Origin: Actinomadura harenae | Lineage (GTDB): Bacteria; Actinomycetota; Actinomycetes; Streptosporangiales; Streptosporangiaceae | DNA length: 64,000 nt | Assembly (NCBI RefSeq): GCF_003696215.1 | Contig: NZ_RFFG01000010.1 | Coordinates: 1 to 64,000 of the forward strand | Reading direction: 5' to 3' | In this document: positions 43,455 to 51,820 of the stretch, piece by piece | Numbering within the stretch: the stretch's first letter is position 1 | Layout: every line of letters begins with the position of its first letter | Program-made: the position numbers and the translations under genes | Notes under the pieces: model-generated | Seen by the model: only the letters and a program-made list of their open reading frames with translations | What the model was told of the DNA's origin: nothing | Database searches by the model: none

Positions 43455-44129
43455 TTAGCACGCTGTGCGTAAACCCGTGGGGCTCGTGCCTTGAGTAACG
43501 CCTGGATCGATTCGCCGGACTCGTAAGCGTTCGCTTAGTTCGATGGTCAGCGCTTTGTGCTGACCATCGGTCAGTCGCTTACCGGATGGCGAAGAGGCAT
43601 CCGGTGTCAACGTGGTCAAGCCGCTTTCCGGGCCTTCCTGTCGTTGGCCGCTTTCGTGGTCGTGGTCGTGGTCGCGGCGTTCGCGCGGGTCCGGGCGCAG
43701 CACCGCCACCCGCTCGGCCCGCGCCTGCTCATCGGGAAGGTTGGCCGTCACCCACCGACGCAGCGACGCCACACTGCAGCCCAGCCCGTGCTCGTCGGCC
43801 AGCCGTTGATGGATCGTCGCCATCGTCACGCCGTGCCGCCGTTGCTGGACGATGTAGTCCCGATGCCGCTCAATCTCCGGCGCGGTCGACTGCCGCACCC
43901 GGGTGTCGACCAGGTCGGGAAACCACCGGCGGACCCGCTCGGCCCACTCCGCCCCACCCGACTCCGGCCCATCGGGACCCAGCCCCGCCCGCGCCGCCGG
44001 GGCAACGTACCGGGCGACGGTGTTACGCGACACCCCCAGGCTCGTGGAGATCTCCCGCGACGACCGGCCCGCCTGCCAGTGCGTCAGGATCTCCACCACG
44101 TCGACCATCTCGAACCGTCTCCTCGCCAC
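43455..44129 (-). pseudogene. IS21 istA transposase, truncated and diverged after about residue 148
   Basis: From GTG 44129: ARRRFEMVDVVEILTHWQAG, a Helix-turn-helix SSREISTSLGVSRNTVARYV, then IERHRDYIVQQRRHGVTMAT and SVASLRRWVTANLPDEQ. All are strong IstA N-terminal landmarks. After VAVLRPDP the sequence departs into RERRDHDHDHESGQ-like low-complexity and never reaches the DDE catalytic core, so the 224-residue frame is a broken transposase. Typical IstA is 400-500 residues. Confidence 0.75.
43541..43569. other. perfect 11-bp hairpin inside the IS21-like shell
   Basis: CGATGGTCAGC (43541-43551), loop GCTTTGT, GCTGACCATCG (43559-43569). A second small palindrome (AAGCG..CGCTT) lies about 15 bp to the left. 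It falls within the diverged 3' part of the istA frame. It could be a terminator or the scar/end of another small element. Confidence 0.4.
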
Positions 44130-44217
44130 AGACTCCCCCCGGCGTCCTTGAGGACCAACAAGAGGATCTTGGCAACACCGTGACGGAGTCCACCCGACAC
44201 GCCACGCAGAGTGATCC

Positions 44218-44305
44218 GGCTCAATAACGTGATCGCGCCCCAGGCAAGTGGCTCAATTCCGTGATCGACAGGCCGTCAACCCGGCTCAATAACGTGATCG
44301 TCGAC
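44218..44305. repeat. right terminal and subterminal repeats of the IS21-like element
   Basis: Three GGCTCAAT-containing repeats: 44218-44236, about 44250-44269 and 44281-44305. They alternate AATAACGTGATCG and AATTCCGTGATCG versions and are inverted relative to the left end. Confidence 0.65.
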
Positions 44306-44784
44306 AGCCCTTCCACCACAACTCGACCGACTTGGGCTGCAGGGCGATCCCCGCGAACCCTCCTCCGCGCCCCGACTTCTCCATCGCCCAGGAGATCTTC
44401 GACGCGGCTTCAGCGGCACCTGGTCATGCATCTTCTGCCGGATGTCCGCCGGGCAGGACCTGGCCAACGAGTCTGCCCCACAGGCGTTCCTTGGGGCCAC
44501 CGGGGGTCTCCACCAGGGGCGGGCCCGGGCGTGGGCGGTGGCCAGGCCGCCTCCTTCGGGAGTTTGCCGTGCTGCATTAGGGCGTCGCCTGCCTGGGCTC
44601 GGATGTCTCGGGTGGGGCCGGGGTGAGGGGACTGCTTCTTCTGGAGTGCTCACTGGGGCTGGGGGCCTCGCGTCGCGGCTGAAATGTACGTACAAAGGTG
44701 TCGGGATGTCCGTTGGGCCCTTGCGTGCGGCCCGACCGCCTGGCAGCTTAATGTCCGTACATTTGCTGTGTTGGGAGGGTTCTC
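44306..44784. other. intergenic stretch upstream of the sulfide operon, with direct repeats
   Basis: No gene is recognised from 44306 to about 44660; open frames look like shadows or debris. Near the operon start, AATGTACGTACA (44683-44694) and AATGTCCGTACA (44750-44761) are direct repeats differing at one base, 67 bp apart, the second ending 23 bp before the SQR-like start. The first contains the palindrome TGTACGTACA. They are candidate regulator sites. Confidence 0.45.
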
Positions 44785-45987
44785 GTGTCGACCGAGCGGC
44801 AGCACCGGATCGTGGTCATCGGGGGTGGGAGCGCGGGGATCTCGGTCGCGGCCCGGCTCCGTCGCGCGGGCGAGCAGGACGTCGCGGTCGTCGACCCGGC
44901 CCTCCGCCACAGTTACCAGCCCCTGTGGACGCTGGTCGGCGGCGGGCGCGCGCCTCTACGGGAGAGCATCCGTCCCCAGCGGTCCGTGATGCCGAAGGGC
45001 GTCCGGTGGATCCGCCGCGCCGCGATCGCCGTCGACCCCGAGGCGCGGGTGGTGACGCTCGACGACGGCGGCGCGCTCCGCTACGAGCAGCTGGTGGTCT
45101 GCGCGGGCATCCAGCTGGACTGGGACCGCGTGCCGGGCCTCGAGGCCGGGCTCGGCAAGGACGGCCTGTCCAGCAACTACCTGGCGGAGACCGCCCCCGC
45201 GACCTGGCGTTTCATCCGCGACACCCGGTCGGGCACCGCCGTGTTCGGTATGCCGTCGGGCGCCATCAAGTGCGCCGGAGCGCCCCAGAAGATCGCCTAC
45301 CTGGCCGCCGACTACTGGCGTGAGCAGGGCGTACTGGGCAAGATCGACGTCCATTTGGTGCTGCCGGGCGCGGCCATGTTCGGCGTTCCCGAGTTCGCGC
45401 GCGTCCTCGACGGCGTCGTGCGCCGGTACGGCATCAACGTCCACTTCGGCAGCGAGGTCACCGAGGTGCGCCCCGATGCCCGTGAGGTGGTCGTGACGAG
45501 TCTCGGCAGCGGGGAGACGACGACGCTGCCGTACGACATGGCCCACCTCGTGCCGCCGCAGAGCGCCCCGGACTGGATCAAGCGGAGCCCGCTCGCCGGT
45601 GCCACCGACCCCGCCGGGTACGTCGAGATCGACAAGCACACGATGCGGCACGTCCGGTACCCGGACGTCTGGGCCCTCGGGGACGTCGGGTCGTCCCCGA
45701 ACTCCAAGACCGGCGCGGCCGTGCGCAAGCAGGCGCCGGTGGTCGTGGCGAACCTCCTCGCGGCGATGAACGGCCGGGAGCCCACGGCCGCCTACACCGG
45801 GTACGCCTCGTGCCCGCTGACCACGGCCCGCCGGAAGATGCTGCTCGCCGAGTTCGACTACAGCGGACGGCCCACCCCGTCGATCCCGGTGATCGACACC
45901 CTCCGCGAACGCACCGACATGTGGTACCTGAAGCGCCGCGGCCTGCCGTTCCTCTACTGGAACCTCATGCTCCGCGGCCTCGCCTGA
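44785..45987 (+). CDS. sulfide:quinone oxidoreductase-like flavoprotein
   Basis: A 400-residue FAD protein. The N-terminal motif is IVVIGGGSAGISVAARLRRA. Cys163 (IKCAGAPQKIAY) and Cys343 (YASCPLTT) are the expected redox pair of type II-like sulfide:quinone reductases; Cys106 (VVCAGI) is an additional residue. A second FAD contact is VWALGDVGSSP near residue 300. The C-terminal YLKRRGLPFLYWNLMLRG is the amphipathic membrane-docking end. It oxidises sulfide to persulfide/polysulfide and passes electrons to quinone. It starts with GTG. Next gene: persulfide dioxygenase-rhodanese. Confidence 0.85.
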   Translation: MSTERQHRIVVIGGGSAGISVAARLRRAGEQDVAVVDPALRHSYQPLWTLVGGGRAPLRESIRPQRSVMPKGVRWIRRAAIAVDPEARVVTLDDGGALRYEQLVVCAGIQLDWDRVPGLEAGLGKDGLSSNYLAETAPATWRFIRDTRSGTAVFGMPSGAIKCAGAPQKIAYLAADYWREQGVLGKIDVHLVLPGAAMFGVPEFARVLDGVVRRYGINVHFGSEVTEVRPDAREVVVTSLGSGETTTLPYDMAHLVPPQSAPDWIKRSPLAGATDPAGYVEIDKHTMRHVRYPDVWALGDVGSSPNSKTGAAVRKQAPVVVANLLAAMNGREPTAAYTGYASCPLTTARRKMLLAEFDYSGRPTPSIPVIDTLRERTDMWYLKRRGLPFLYWNLMLRGLA

Positions 45988-46138
45988 CCCGGCCCCCCGG
46001 CCCGAGCGGTCACCACATGACCCCGCCCGGACGCCGTCCGCGCCCCGGCCCGCCTGCACCTGCGCCGTCGCCGGGCCGAAGCGCCCCACCCCCAGCGCCC
46101 TCAACGCGCGCGAACAACGTCGCATCCAGGAGCCCCCA

Positions 46139-47578
46139 ATGACCGCCCCTGCCGGACCTCTGGTCTTCGTGCAGTTCTATCTCGAGTGCCTGTCCCACGC
46201 CTCCTACCTCGTCGGCGACCGCACCTCCGGCCGCGCCGTCGTGGTCGACCCCCAGCGGGACGTCAACGACTACATTGCCACCGCCGAGCGGCACGGCCTG
46301 ACCATCGAGCGGGTCGTCGAGACCCACGTCCACGCCGACTTCCTCTCCGGGCACCTGGAGCTGGCCGAACGCACCGGCGCGCGCATCTCCTACGGCTCCG
46401 CCGCCGAGCTCGACTTCGACATCGACCCGCTGGCCGACGGCGAGCACCTCGCGCTCGGCGAAGTCGACCTGGAGGTCCTGCACACCCCGGGCCACACCCC
46501 GGAGTCGATCTGCGTCGTCGTCCGCGAGCACGTCGGTGACGCCGTCCCGTACGGAGTCCTGACCGGCGACACGTTGTTCATCGGCGACGTCGGACGCCCC
46601 GACCTGCTCACCTCCCGGGGACGGTCCGCCGAGGAGATGGCCCGCGCCCTCTACGGCTCGACCCGCGCCCTGCTCGCCCTCCCGGACGACACGCGCGTCC
46701 TGCCCGCGCACGGAGCGGGCTCGGCCTGCGGAAAGAACCTCTCGACCGCTCTGAGCTCCACGATCGGCGAGCAGCGGCGCGACAACTACGCGCTGGCGGA
46801 CATGACCGAGGACGAGTTCGCCGCCGCCGTGATCGAGGCCCAGCCCACCGTGCCCGCCTACTTCGCGTTCACCTCCGTGCGCAACCGCCAGGCCCGGCCC
46901 GTCCTGGACGAGGACGCGCCCGTCGAACCCCTCACACCCGACGCCTTCCTGCGGGCCTGGACCGGCGGCGCCACCGTCCTGGACACCCGGGACCCGGAGT
47001 CGTTCGCCTCCGGCCACCTGCGAGGCGCGATCAACATCCCGCTGGGCGGCCGGTTCGCCGAACTCGCCGGGGGAGTGCTCGACGCGGGGGACGCGATCGT
47101 CCTCTGCGGGGACCCGGCCGCCGCCCGCGAGGCCCGCAACCGCCTGGCCCGCATCGGCTTCGACCGAGTCCAAGGCGCGCTGAGCACGGTCGTCGACGTC
47201 GTCGACGCCGAGCACCTGAACGTCGCCGCACGCGTGGAGGCTGACGCCCTGGCCGACCGGCTCGCCGACGCCCCGGGCGACCTCACCCTCCTGGACGTGC
47301 GCGGACCGGGCGAGGTGCGCGACGTCGGGACCATCCCCGGCGCCCGGCTCGTCCCACTGCCCGAGCTGCTCGCCCGCCTCGGCGAACTACCGGCGGACCG
47401 TCCGCTGACCGTGTTCTGCGCGGGCGGCACCCGGTCGTCGGTCGCCGCTTCCGCCCTGCGCGCCCACGGCTTCGACGCCGTCGACCTGCGCGGCGGCTTC
47501 TCCGCCTGGCACGGCGAGGTGGCGCACCCCGCCGGCACCGGTTCCGAGGACCCCACCCCGGACGGCGTGCCCGCGTGA
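46139..47578 (+). CDS. persulfide dioxygenase-like MBL fold protein fused to two rhodanese domains
   Basis: A 479-residue protein. Residues 1-250 form an ETHE1/Blh-type metallo-beta-lactamase domain: THVHADFLSGH (62-72; His63, His65), HTPGHTPES (His115/His119), TGDTLF (Asp144) and LPAHGAG (His191). Two rhodanese domains follow, one at about 265-360 with Cys323 in VLCGDP and one at about 370-470 with Cys427 in FCAGGTRSS, a better-formed active loop. The expected role is oxidation of glutathione- or mycothiol-like persulfide to sulfite and sulfur transfer to thiosulfate. It is 151 bp after the SQR gene and overlaps the TSUP exporter by 4 bp. Confidence 0.86.
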   Translation: MTAPAGPLVFVQFYLECLSHASYLVGDRTSGRAVVVDPQRDVNDYIATAERHGLTIERVVETHVHADFLSGHLELAERTGARISYGSAAELDFDIDPLADGEHLALGEVDLEVLHTPGHTPESICVVVREHVGDAVPYGVLTGDTLFIGDVGRPDLLTSRGRSAEEMARALYGSTRALLALPDDTRVLPAHGAGSACGKNLSTALSSTIGEQRRDNYALADMTEDEFAAAVIEAQPTVPAYFAFTSVRNRQARPVLDEDAPVEPLTPDAFLRAWTGGATVLDTRDPESFASGHLRGAINIPLGGRFAELAGGVLDAGDAIVLCGDPAAAREARNRLARIGFDRVQGALSTVVDVVDAEHLNVAARVEADALADRLADAPGDLTLLDVRGPGEVRDVGTIPGARLVPLPELLARLGELPADRPLTVFCAGGTRSSVAASALRAHGFDAVDLRGGFSAWHGEVAHPAGTGSEDPTPDGVPA

Positions 47579-48516
47579 CCGTCGTGATCCTGGCCCTGTT
47601 CTGCGGGGCCGTCGTCGGCGTGGCCCTCGGCGCGCTCGGCGGCGGCGGAGGCGTCCTCGCCGTCCCGGCCCTGGTCTACCTCCTGGGCGTCACGCCCGCC
47701 GACGCCGGGACGACCAGCCTCGCCATCGTCACCGCCACGTCCGTCACCGCGCTCGTCCGCCACTCCGGCACCGGCAACATCGACTGGCGTACCGGCACAC
47801 TGTTCGCCGCGACCGGCGTACTCCCCGCCATCGGGGCGTCCGTGCTCACCCACCGCATCCCGCAGGCCGTGCTGACCAGCGCGTTCGCCGTCCTGGCCGC
47901 CGTCGCGGCCGCGGCGATGCTGCGCGGTGCCCGTGCGGCGCGTCCCGCTCGTCCCGTCGCCGCGTCCCCAGTGCCCGCCGCGAGCACCGCCGCCACCGGC
48001 CAAGGCGGCGCGGACGCGACCGCCTCCCGGCCGACCGGGGGAACGATCCTCGCCGACCAGGAAGAGGACGCGAGCTGCTGGGAACCCGGCATGGCCCGAC
48101 CGGAGCCCGCACCTGGCGCCGGCCGAGCGGGCCCCACCCCCGGACGGAACAGATGGCCGCGCACCTCCGCCGCCGGGGCCGGCCTGGGCGCGGTGACCGG
48201 ACTCCTCGGCGTCGGCGGCGGGTTCCTCGTCGTGCCCGCGCTGGTGTCGGTGCTCCGCCTGCCGATGCGGAAGGCCGCCTGCACCAGCCTCGTCGTCATC
48301 CTCATCAACTCGGTGGTGTCCCTCGCCACCCGCCTTGCGGTCGGCGGCGACTCCCTCGACCTCGCGATCTTCTTCCCGTTCGTGGGCGCGGGCATCGTCG
48401 GCGCCTGGGAGGGCAAGCGGCTGGCGTCCAGGCTGTCCGGCGCCGCCCTGCAAGGGGCCTTCGCCGCCCTGCTGATCGCTGTGGCGGCGTTCATGCTGGT
48501 CGGCGTCCTCGCCTGA
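47575..48516 (+). CDS. TSUP (TauE/SafE) family sulfite/thiosulfate exporter
   Basis: A 313-residue membrane protein with GTG start overlapping the preceding stop. The two repeats start VGVALGALGGGGGVLAVPAL and TGLLGVGGGFLVVPALV, both with the G(G)GxG(F)L signature. They are separated by a hydrophilic insert of about 80 residues (roughly residues 120-200) rich in Ala/Pro/Arg, longer than usual. It probably exports sulfite or thiosulfate made by the two upstream enzymes. Confidence 0.86.
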   Translation: MTVVILALFCGAVVGVALGALGGGGGVLAVPALVYLLGVTPADAGTTSLAIVTATSVTALVRHSGTGNIDWRTGTLFAATGVLPAIGASVLTHRIPQAVLTSAFAVLAAVAAAAMLRGARAARPARPVAASPVPAASTAATGQGGADATASRPTGGTILADQEEDASCWEPGMARPEPAPGAGRAGPTPGRNRWPRTSAAGAGLGAVTGLLGVGGGFLVVPALVSVLRLPMRKAACTSLVVILINSVVSLATRLAVGGDSLDLAIFFPFVGAGIVGAWEGKRLASRLSGAALQGAFAALLIAVAAFMLVGVLA

Positions 48517-48620
48517 GACCCCGCCTTCACGTGCGCGAGGTTTGTGTCGTTCCCCGAACGTTCGTAGATTTGCGCCGTGTCCCCTACCGCTTCCCAGTCC
48601 CGCGAGCTCGGGAGGGCGTC

Positions 48621-49400
48621 GTGAGCCTCCAGCCGGGTCCCCGCCCGCTCACCCGGTCCACCGGCAAGCCGCTCTGGGCACAACTACGCGCCGACCTGCT
48701 GCGACGCCTCGAGGAAGGCGAGTTCCACGACGTGTTCCCCGGCGAGCACGACCTGGTCGCCGAGTACCAGGTCAGCCGGCACACGGTCCGCGAGTCGCTG
48801 CGGCAGCTCCGCGCCGAGGGCCTGGTCACCGCCCAGCGCGGCAGGGCGTCCCGGTTCACCTCGAGCCGACCGCTGGAGCAGCCGGTCGGCCAGGCCTACA
48901 GCCTCTTCCGTTCCGTCGAGGAGGTCGGCGCCGTCCAGCGCAGCGTCGTCCGCGTCCTCGACCGGCGCGCGGACGGAGTGATCGCCGTCCGCATGGGCCT
49001 GGAGGAGTCCACCCCGCTCGTCTACCTCGAACGCCTCCGCCTGGCCGACGAGGAGCCCCTCGCCGTCGACCGGGTCTGGCTGCCCGCCGACATCGCCGCC
49101 CCGCTCCTGGACGTCGACTTCACCCGCACCTCCCTCTACGACGAACTCGAACGCCACTGCGGCAGCCCCATCCGCAGCGGCTGGGAACGCATCCGCGCCG
49201 TCGTCCCCGGCCCGGCCGAACGCCTCCTGCTCGACTGCCCGCCGTCGACCGCCCTGTTCGCGATCGACCGCCTCGGACGCGACGGCGACCTGCGCCTCAT
49301 CGAATGGCGCCAGACCCTCGTCCGCGCCGACCGCTTCGCCGTCGCCGCCGCGTTCTCCAACAGCGACTACCACCTGGGCGCCCCGGCCCCCGCCCTCTGA
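48621..49400 (+). CDS. GntR-family regulator with UTRA domain (HutC type)
   Basis: A protein of about 259 residues. The N-terminal winged helix is LWAQLRADLLRRLEEGEFHD then VFPGEHDLVAEYQVSRHTVRESLRQLRAEGLV. The effector (UTRA) domain starts near residue 90 (VGQAYSLFRSVEEV) and includes LVYLERLRLADEEPLAVDR. I chose GTG 48621, preceded by GGGAGGG. It lies 104 bp after the sulfide operon on the same strand, so it may regulate that operon; the effector is unknown. UTRA ligands are usually sugars or small acids, so the sulfur link is only positional. Confidence 0.83.
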   Translation: MSLQPGPRPLTRSTGKPLWAQLRADLLRRLEEGEFHDVFPGEHDLVAEYQVSRHTVRESLRQLRAEGLVTAQRGRASRFTSSRPLEQPVGQAYSLFRSVEEVGAVQRSVVRVLDRRADGVIAVRMGLEESTPLVYLERLRLADEEPLAVDRVWLPADIAAPLLDVDFTRTSLYDELERHCGSPIRSGWERIRAVVPGPAERLLLDCPPSTALFAIDRLGRDGDLRLIEWRQTLVRADRFAVAAAFSNSDYHLGAPAPAL

Positions 49401-49485
49401 CCACGCCCGCCCCACCCGAACATTCCGCGCTTGCGTAAGTGCTTAAATGTCATGTGCGGGCTGACGGGCGGACGAAGGGGTGCCG

Positions 49486-49833
49486 GTGTTCGATATCGGG
49501 CTGGTCAAGCTGGGAGTGCTGGGGGTGCTGGCCCTGCTGATCTTCGGGGACCGGCTCCCGGAGGTGGCCCGGCAGGCCGGGCGGACCCTGAGGGAGGTGC
49601 GGGCCATGGCCGACGCGGCCCGGCAGGGAATGCGGGAATCGCTCGGACCCGGGTTCGAGGACTTCGACCCCGCCGACCTCCACCCCAACACCTTCCTGCG
49701 CAAACACCTCTTCGACGACGTCCCGCCGTCCTGGCCGAGCCCAACCGGGACACCCCGGGCCGCCGTGCCGTCGCCCAGCACACCACTGATCTTCGACGAC
49801 GCCCCGCCGCCCTTCGACGACGAGGCCACCTGA
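49486..49833 (+). CDS. TatB-like Sec-independent translocase protein
   Basis: A protein of about 115 residues. The start VFDIGLVKLGVLGVLALLIF then GDRLPEVARQAGRTL is the TatA/B hinge: one membrane helix, G-D-R-LP, then an amphipathic helix. The MFDIG-type opening favours TatB over TatA. GTG 49486 has GAAGG 7 nt upstream; GTG 49480 is an alternative. The acidic C-terminal tail is rich in Pro and Asp. It is not next to tatC. It may be the housekeeping tatB, which sits apart in many actinomycetes. Confidence 0.8.
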   Translation: MFDIGLVKLGVLGVLALLIFGDRLPEVARQAGRTLREVRAMADAARQGMRESLGPGFEDFDPADLHPNTFLRKHLFDDVPPSWPSPTGTPRAAVPSPSTPLIFDDAPPPFDDEAT

Positions 49834-49942
49834 CCGCACCCACGAGGTGGCAGGGCTGTCACCCCTCACGCGTAGCGGACGGTCACCGCGCACCGACACG
49901 ATGAGGTCGCTGTGTCCAGCTGTGACTGAAGGGATACGAGCG

Positions 49943-50323
49943 TTGAGCGATGACGCGGGTGCCCCCGTCCGGAGCGGAAGCCCGGACTCCGCCGTCGACC
50001 GGGTCGCCGACTTCTACGGCGCCTACATCGACGCGGTCTCCGACGGCACCGACGACCTGAGCGACGAACTGCGCGCCCACTACCTCACCGAGGACTTCCG
50101 CCAGCGCCTCGCCGCGTGGGAGGAGGCCAACCACGCGGACGGCGTCCTGCGCGCCCAGGACGTCCCGACCCACTGGGAGGTGCGCTACCACGACTCGGGC
50201 GCCGGCCACCTGTTCACCACCGTCACCCTGACCTGGGGCACCGGCCCCGACGCGGGCCACACCCGCCTCGCCGTCCAGAGCGACCTCAGCACCAAACTGA
50301 TCTCCGACATCGAAGACGGCTAA
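49943..50323 (+). CDS. hypothetical protein (126 aa), unrecognised
   Basis: I do not recognise this protein. From a TTG at 49943 (GAAGGGA 8 nt upstream) it encodes about 126 acidic residues: helical part VADFYGAYIDAVSDG and LSDELRAHYLTEDFRQRLAA, then a beta-rich C-terminal half (HWEVRYHDSGAGHLFTTVTL). This resembles a small NTF2-like or DUF3828-like cone fold. An ATG at 49901 is an alternative start. It lies downstream of tatB on the same strand, with a strong terminator after it. Confidence 0.6.
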   Translation: MSDDAGAPVRSGSPDSAVDRVADFYGAYIDAVSDGTDDLSDELRAHYLTEDFRQRLAAWEEANHADGVLRAQDVPTHWEVRYHDSGAGHLFTTVTLTWGTGPDAGHTRLAVQSDLSTKLISDIEDG

Positions 50324-50349
50324 AAGAACCGCCCCGACGCGAACCACGA

Positions 50350-50371
50350 GGCCCGCCCCCTGGGGCGGGCC
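50350..50371 (+). terminator. stem-loop terminator
   Basis: GGCCCGCCCC (50350-50359) and GGGGCGGGCC (50362-50371): perfect GC-rich stem followed by TT, 27 bp after the preceding stop. Confidence 0.7.
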
Positions 50372-50588
50372 TTCCGCATACCTGACGGACGGGCCTGGCC
50401 GACGCCGACATCATGCCGACCTGCCGGGCGGCCGGAACCGGGCCGGTTCATGACCCCGGCAGCAAGGCCGCACGGGGGCTCCGAACACATCGTGCGAATC
50501 ACCCGCGCCACTCTCATCGCCGCAAGAATGACATCCCGGACGAATGATGCATCAACCGCTGGCCCGCCGCCTCCATGGGGAAGAGGCG

Positions 50589-50906
50589 ATGGACGATCAG
50601 CCTCTCCGCGACGAGGTGCGGTCGCGGAGTCTGGAGTTCACGCGGGTGCGGCTGCTCTCCTACCCCCTCACCGACTACCTGCACCACGAAATGATCAACT
50701 ATGAGGTGCGAAGCCGGCTGGGGGAGCGCATCGAGTGCTTCGTGCCACCGGCCCCTGTGAACGGCTACTTCGACTTCCTCCTGTTCGACTCCCACACCGC
50801 CCTCGTCCACGACTATGGGCACGGACCCGTCGGCCACCAGACCGGCGGCTGGCTCACCCATGACCCCAAGACGCTGCACGCCTTGGCCGACATCGCGACC
50901 GACTAG
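50589..50906 (+). CDS. DUF6879-like protein, N-terminally truncated
   Basis: A protein of about 105 residues from ATG 50589 (GGGGAAGAGG just upstream). It contains YPLTDYLHHEMINYEVRSRL and GYFDFLLFDSHTALVHDYG, and ends HDPKTLHALADIATD. These line up with the middle and end of the intact DUF6879 protein at 53803-54375 (PLSDYVRFE..., YDYWLFDSRQLVTMHYEDDG). The first about 70 residues of the family are missing, so this is probably a shortened paralog. Whether it is functional cannot be told. Confidence 0.6.
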   Translation: MDDQPLRDEVRSRSLEFTRVRLLSYPLTDYLHHEMINYEVRSRLGERIECFVPPAPVNGYFDFLLFDSHTALVHDYGHGPVGHQTGGWLTHDPKTLHALADIATD

Positions 50907-50945
50907 CGCGCCCGCTTTCTGATCGGATAGCGGTGTTCGCACGGG

Positions 50946-51374
50946 TCAGGGCGCGTCGCGGTGTTCGGCGATGGTGCGCAGGGTGGTGCGTAGCGAGGCC
51001 GGGTCGGGGCCGAACAGCTGGGTGTCGAGGGCCTGGGCGATCTGGACGGCCTGGCGGGTCAGCGTCCAGCCCTGCGGGGTGAGCGTGAGTCGCAGGGCCC
51101 GGGCGCTGGTCTCGTGGGCGTGGCGGGTGATGAGGCCCAGCTCCTCAAGGGTCCGCAGGACTCGCGAGGCCATGTGCCGGTCGGTTCCGGCCTGGTCGGC
51201 CACCTGCTGCTGGGTGGGCGGGCCCTCAAGATGTTCCAGCCAGCTCGCCGTGGCGAGCAGCATGAACTGGGTGTGGGTCAGGCCCAGCGGGCGCAGTCGT
51301 GCGTCCAGTTCGGCGCGCCAGGCCAGCGCGGCGTGGTGCAGCCAGAAGCCCGGTGACTGCAGCGGGCCGCTCAT
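50946..51374 (-). CDS. MarR-family transcriptional regulator
   Basis: A 142-residue winged-helix protein: LTHTQFMLLATASWLEHLEG, recognition region PTQQQVADQAGTDRHMASRVLRTLE, wing SARALRLTLTPQG. The start ATG 51374 overlaps the SRPBCC stop by 4 bp. It is second in the operon, and twin palindromes in front of the first gene are likely its own binding sites. Confidence 0.85.
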   Translation of the reverse strand: MSGPLQSPGFWLHHAALAWRAELDARLRPLGLTHTQFMLLATASWLEHLEGPPTQQQVADQAGTDRHMASRVLRTLEELGLITRHAHETSARALRLTLTPQGWTLTRQAVQIAQALDTQLFGPDPASLRTTLRTIAEHRDAP

Positions 51375-51805
51375 GCGGCCCGTGCCCCGCGGCGGGCCGC
51401 CTCGGCCTCCAGAGCCGTGAAGGTCTTGAACATGTCGGCGCGCACCCGGCGCCCGAAGTAGAACCGGAAGAGCGGGACCAGCGGGCCGCTGACCCGCATC
51501 GTCTTCGTGCAGCGGATCCTGCCGCCGGGCAGCGGCTCGAACTCGTTCATTCCGGTGATCTTGCCACCGGGCAACCCGCATTCGGAGCCCCACCGCTCGA
51601 ACGGCACGACCTCGGTGATGGTCCAGTCCGTGGACGGGCCGCCGTTGGGCTTGGACCAGCCGATGGTGCCGGCCTCGAACGGGCCGTCCAGCCGGGCGTC
51701 CTTCTCGTGCGGGTCCCAGGCCGGCCACCCGGCGACGTCGCAGACCGTGTCCCACACGGTCTCGATGTCCCCGGTGATGACGGCTTCTGCGGAGATCTCG
51801 TACAT
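51371..51805 (-). CDS. SRPBCC (START/Bet v1-like) family protein
   Basis: A 144-residue single-domain protein: MYEISAEAVITGDIETVWDT, VAGWPAWDPHEKDARLDGPF, GGRIRCTKTMRVSGPLVPLF and a C-terminal long helix MFKTFTALEAEAARR. This hydrophobic-pocket fold binds or modifies lipophilic ligands (aromatase/cyclase-like or AHSA1-like). ATG 51805 has GGGAGGA 5 nt upstream. It is cotranscribed with a MarR regulator, so a small hydrophobic inducer is likely. Confidence 0.82.
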   Translation of the reverse strand: MYEISAEAVITGDIETVWDTVCDVAGWPAWDPHEKDARLDGPFEAGTIGWSKPNGGPSTDWTITEVVPFERWGSECGLPGGKITGMNEFEPLPGGRIRCTKTMRVSGPLVPLFRFYFGRRVRADMFKTFTALEAEAARRGARAA

Positions 51806-51820
51806 GGTTCCTCCCGGACT

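Larger units (their letters stand above)
42340..44305 (-). mobile_element. IS21-like element shell, 1966 bp, broken istA, no istB, two cargo genes
   Basis: The left terminus reads TGTCAGCGATCTTGCTATTG at 42340. The right terminus, read inward from 44305, is TGTCGACGATCACGTTATTG. Both continue to AGCC, about 19 of 24 positions identical. A subterminal repeat containing CGATCACGGAATTGAGCCAC is found in inverted orientation at both ends (left about 42367-42386, right about 44250-44269), and a third copy of the outer type lies at 44218-44236. Multiple terminal repeats are characteristic of IS21. Inside, only the istA start is recognisable. The istB region is absent and two unrelated small genes occupy the space. 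Confidence 0.65.

Noticed and set aside
44261..44626. Plus-strand open frame of 121 codons after the IS21-like right end
   Set aside because: Starts inside the terminal repeat and has no domain-like sequence.
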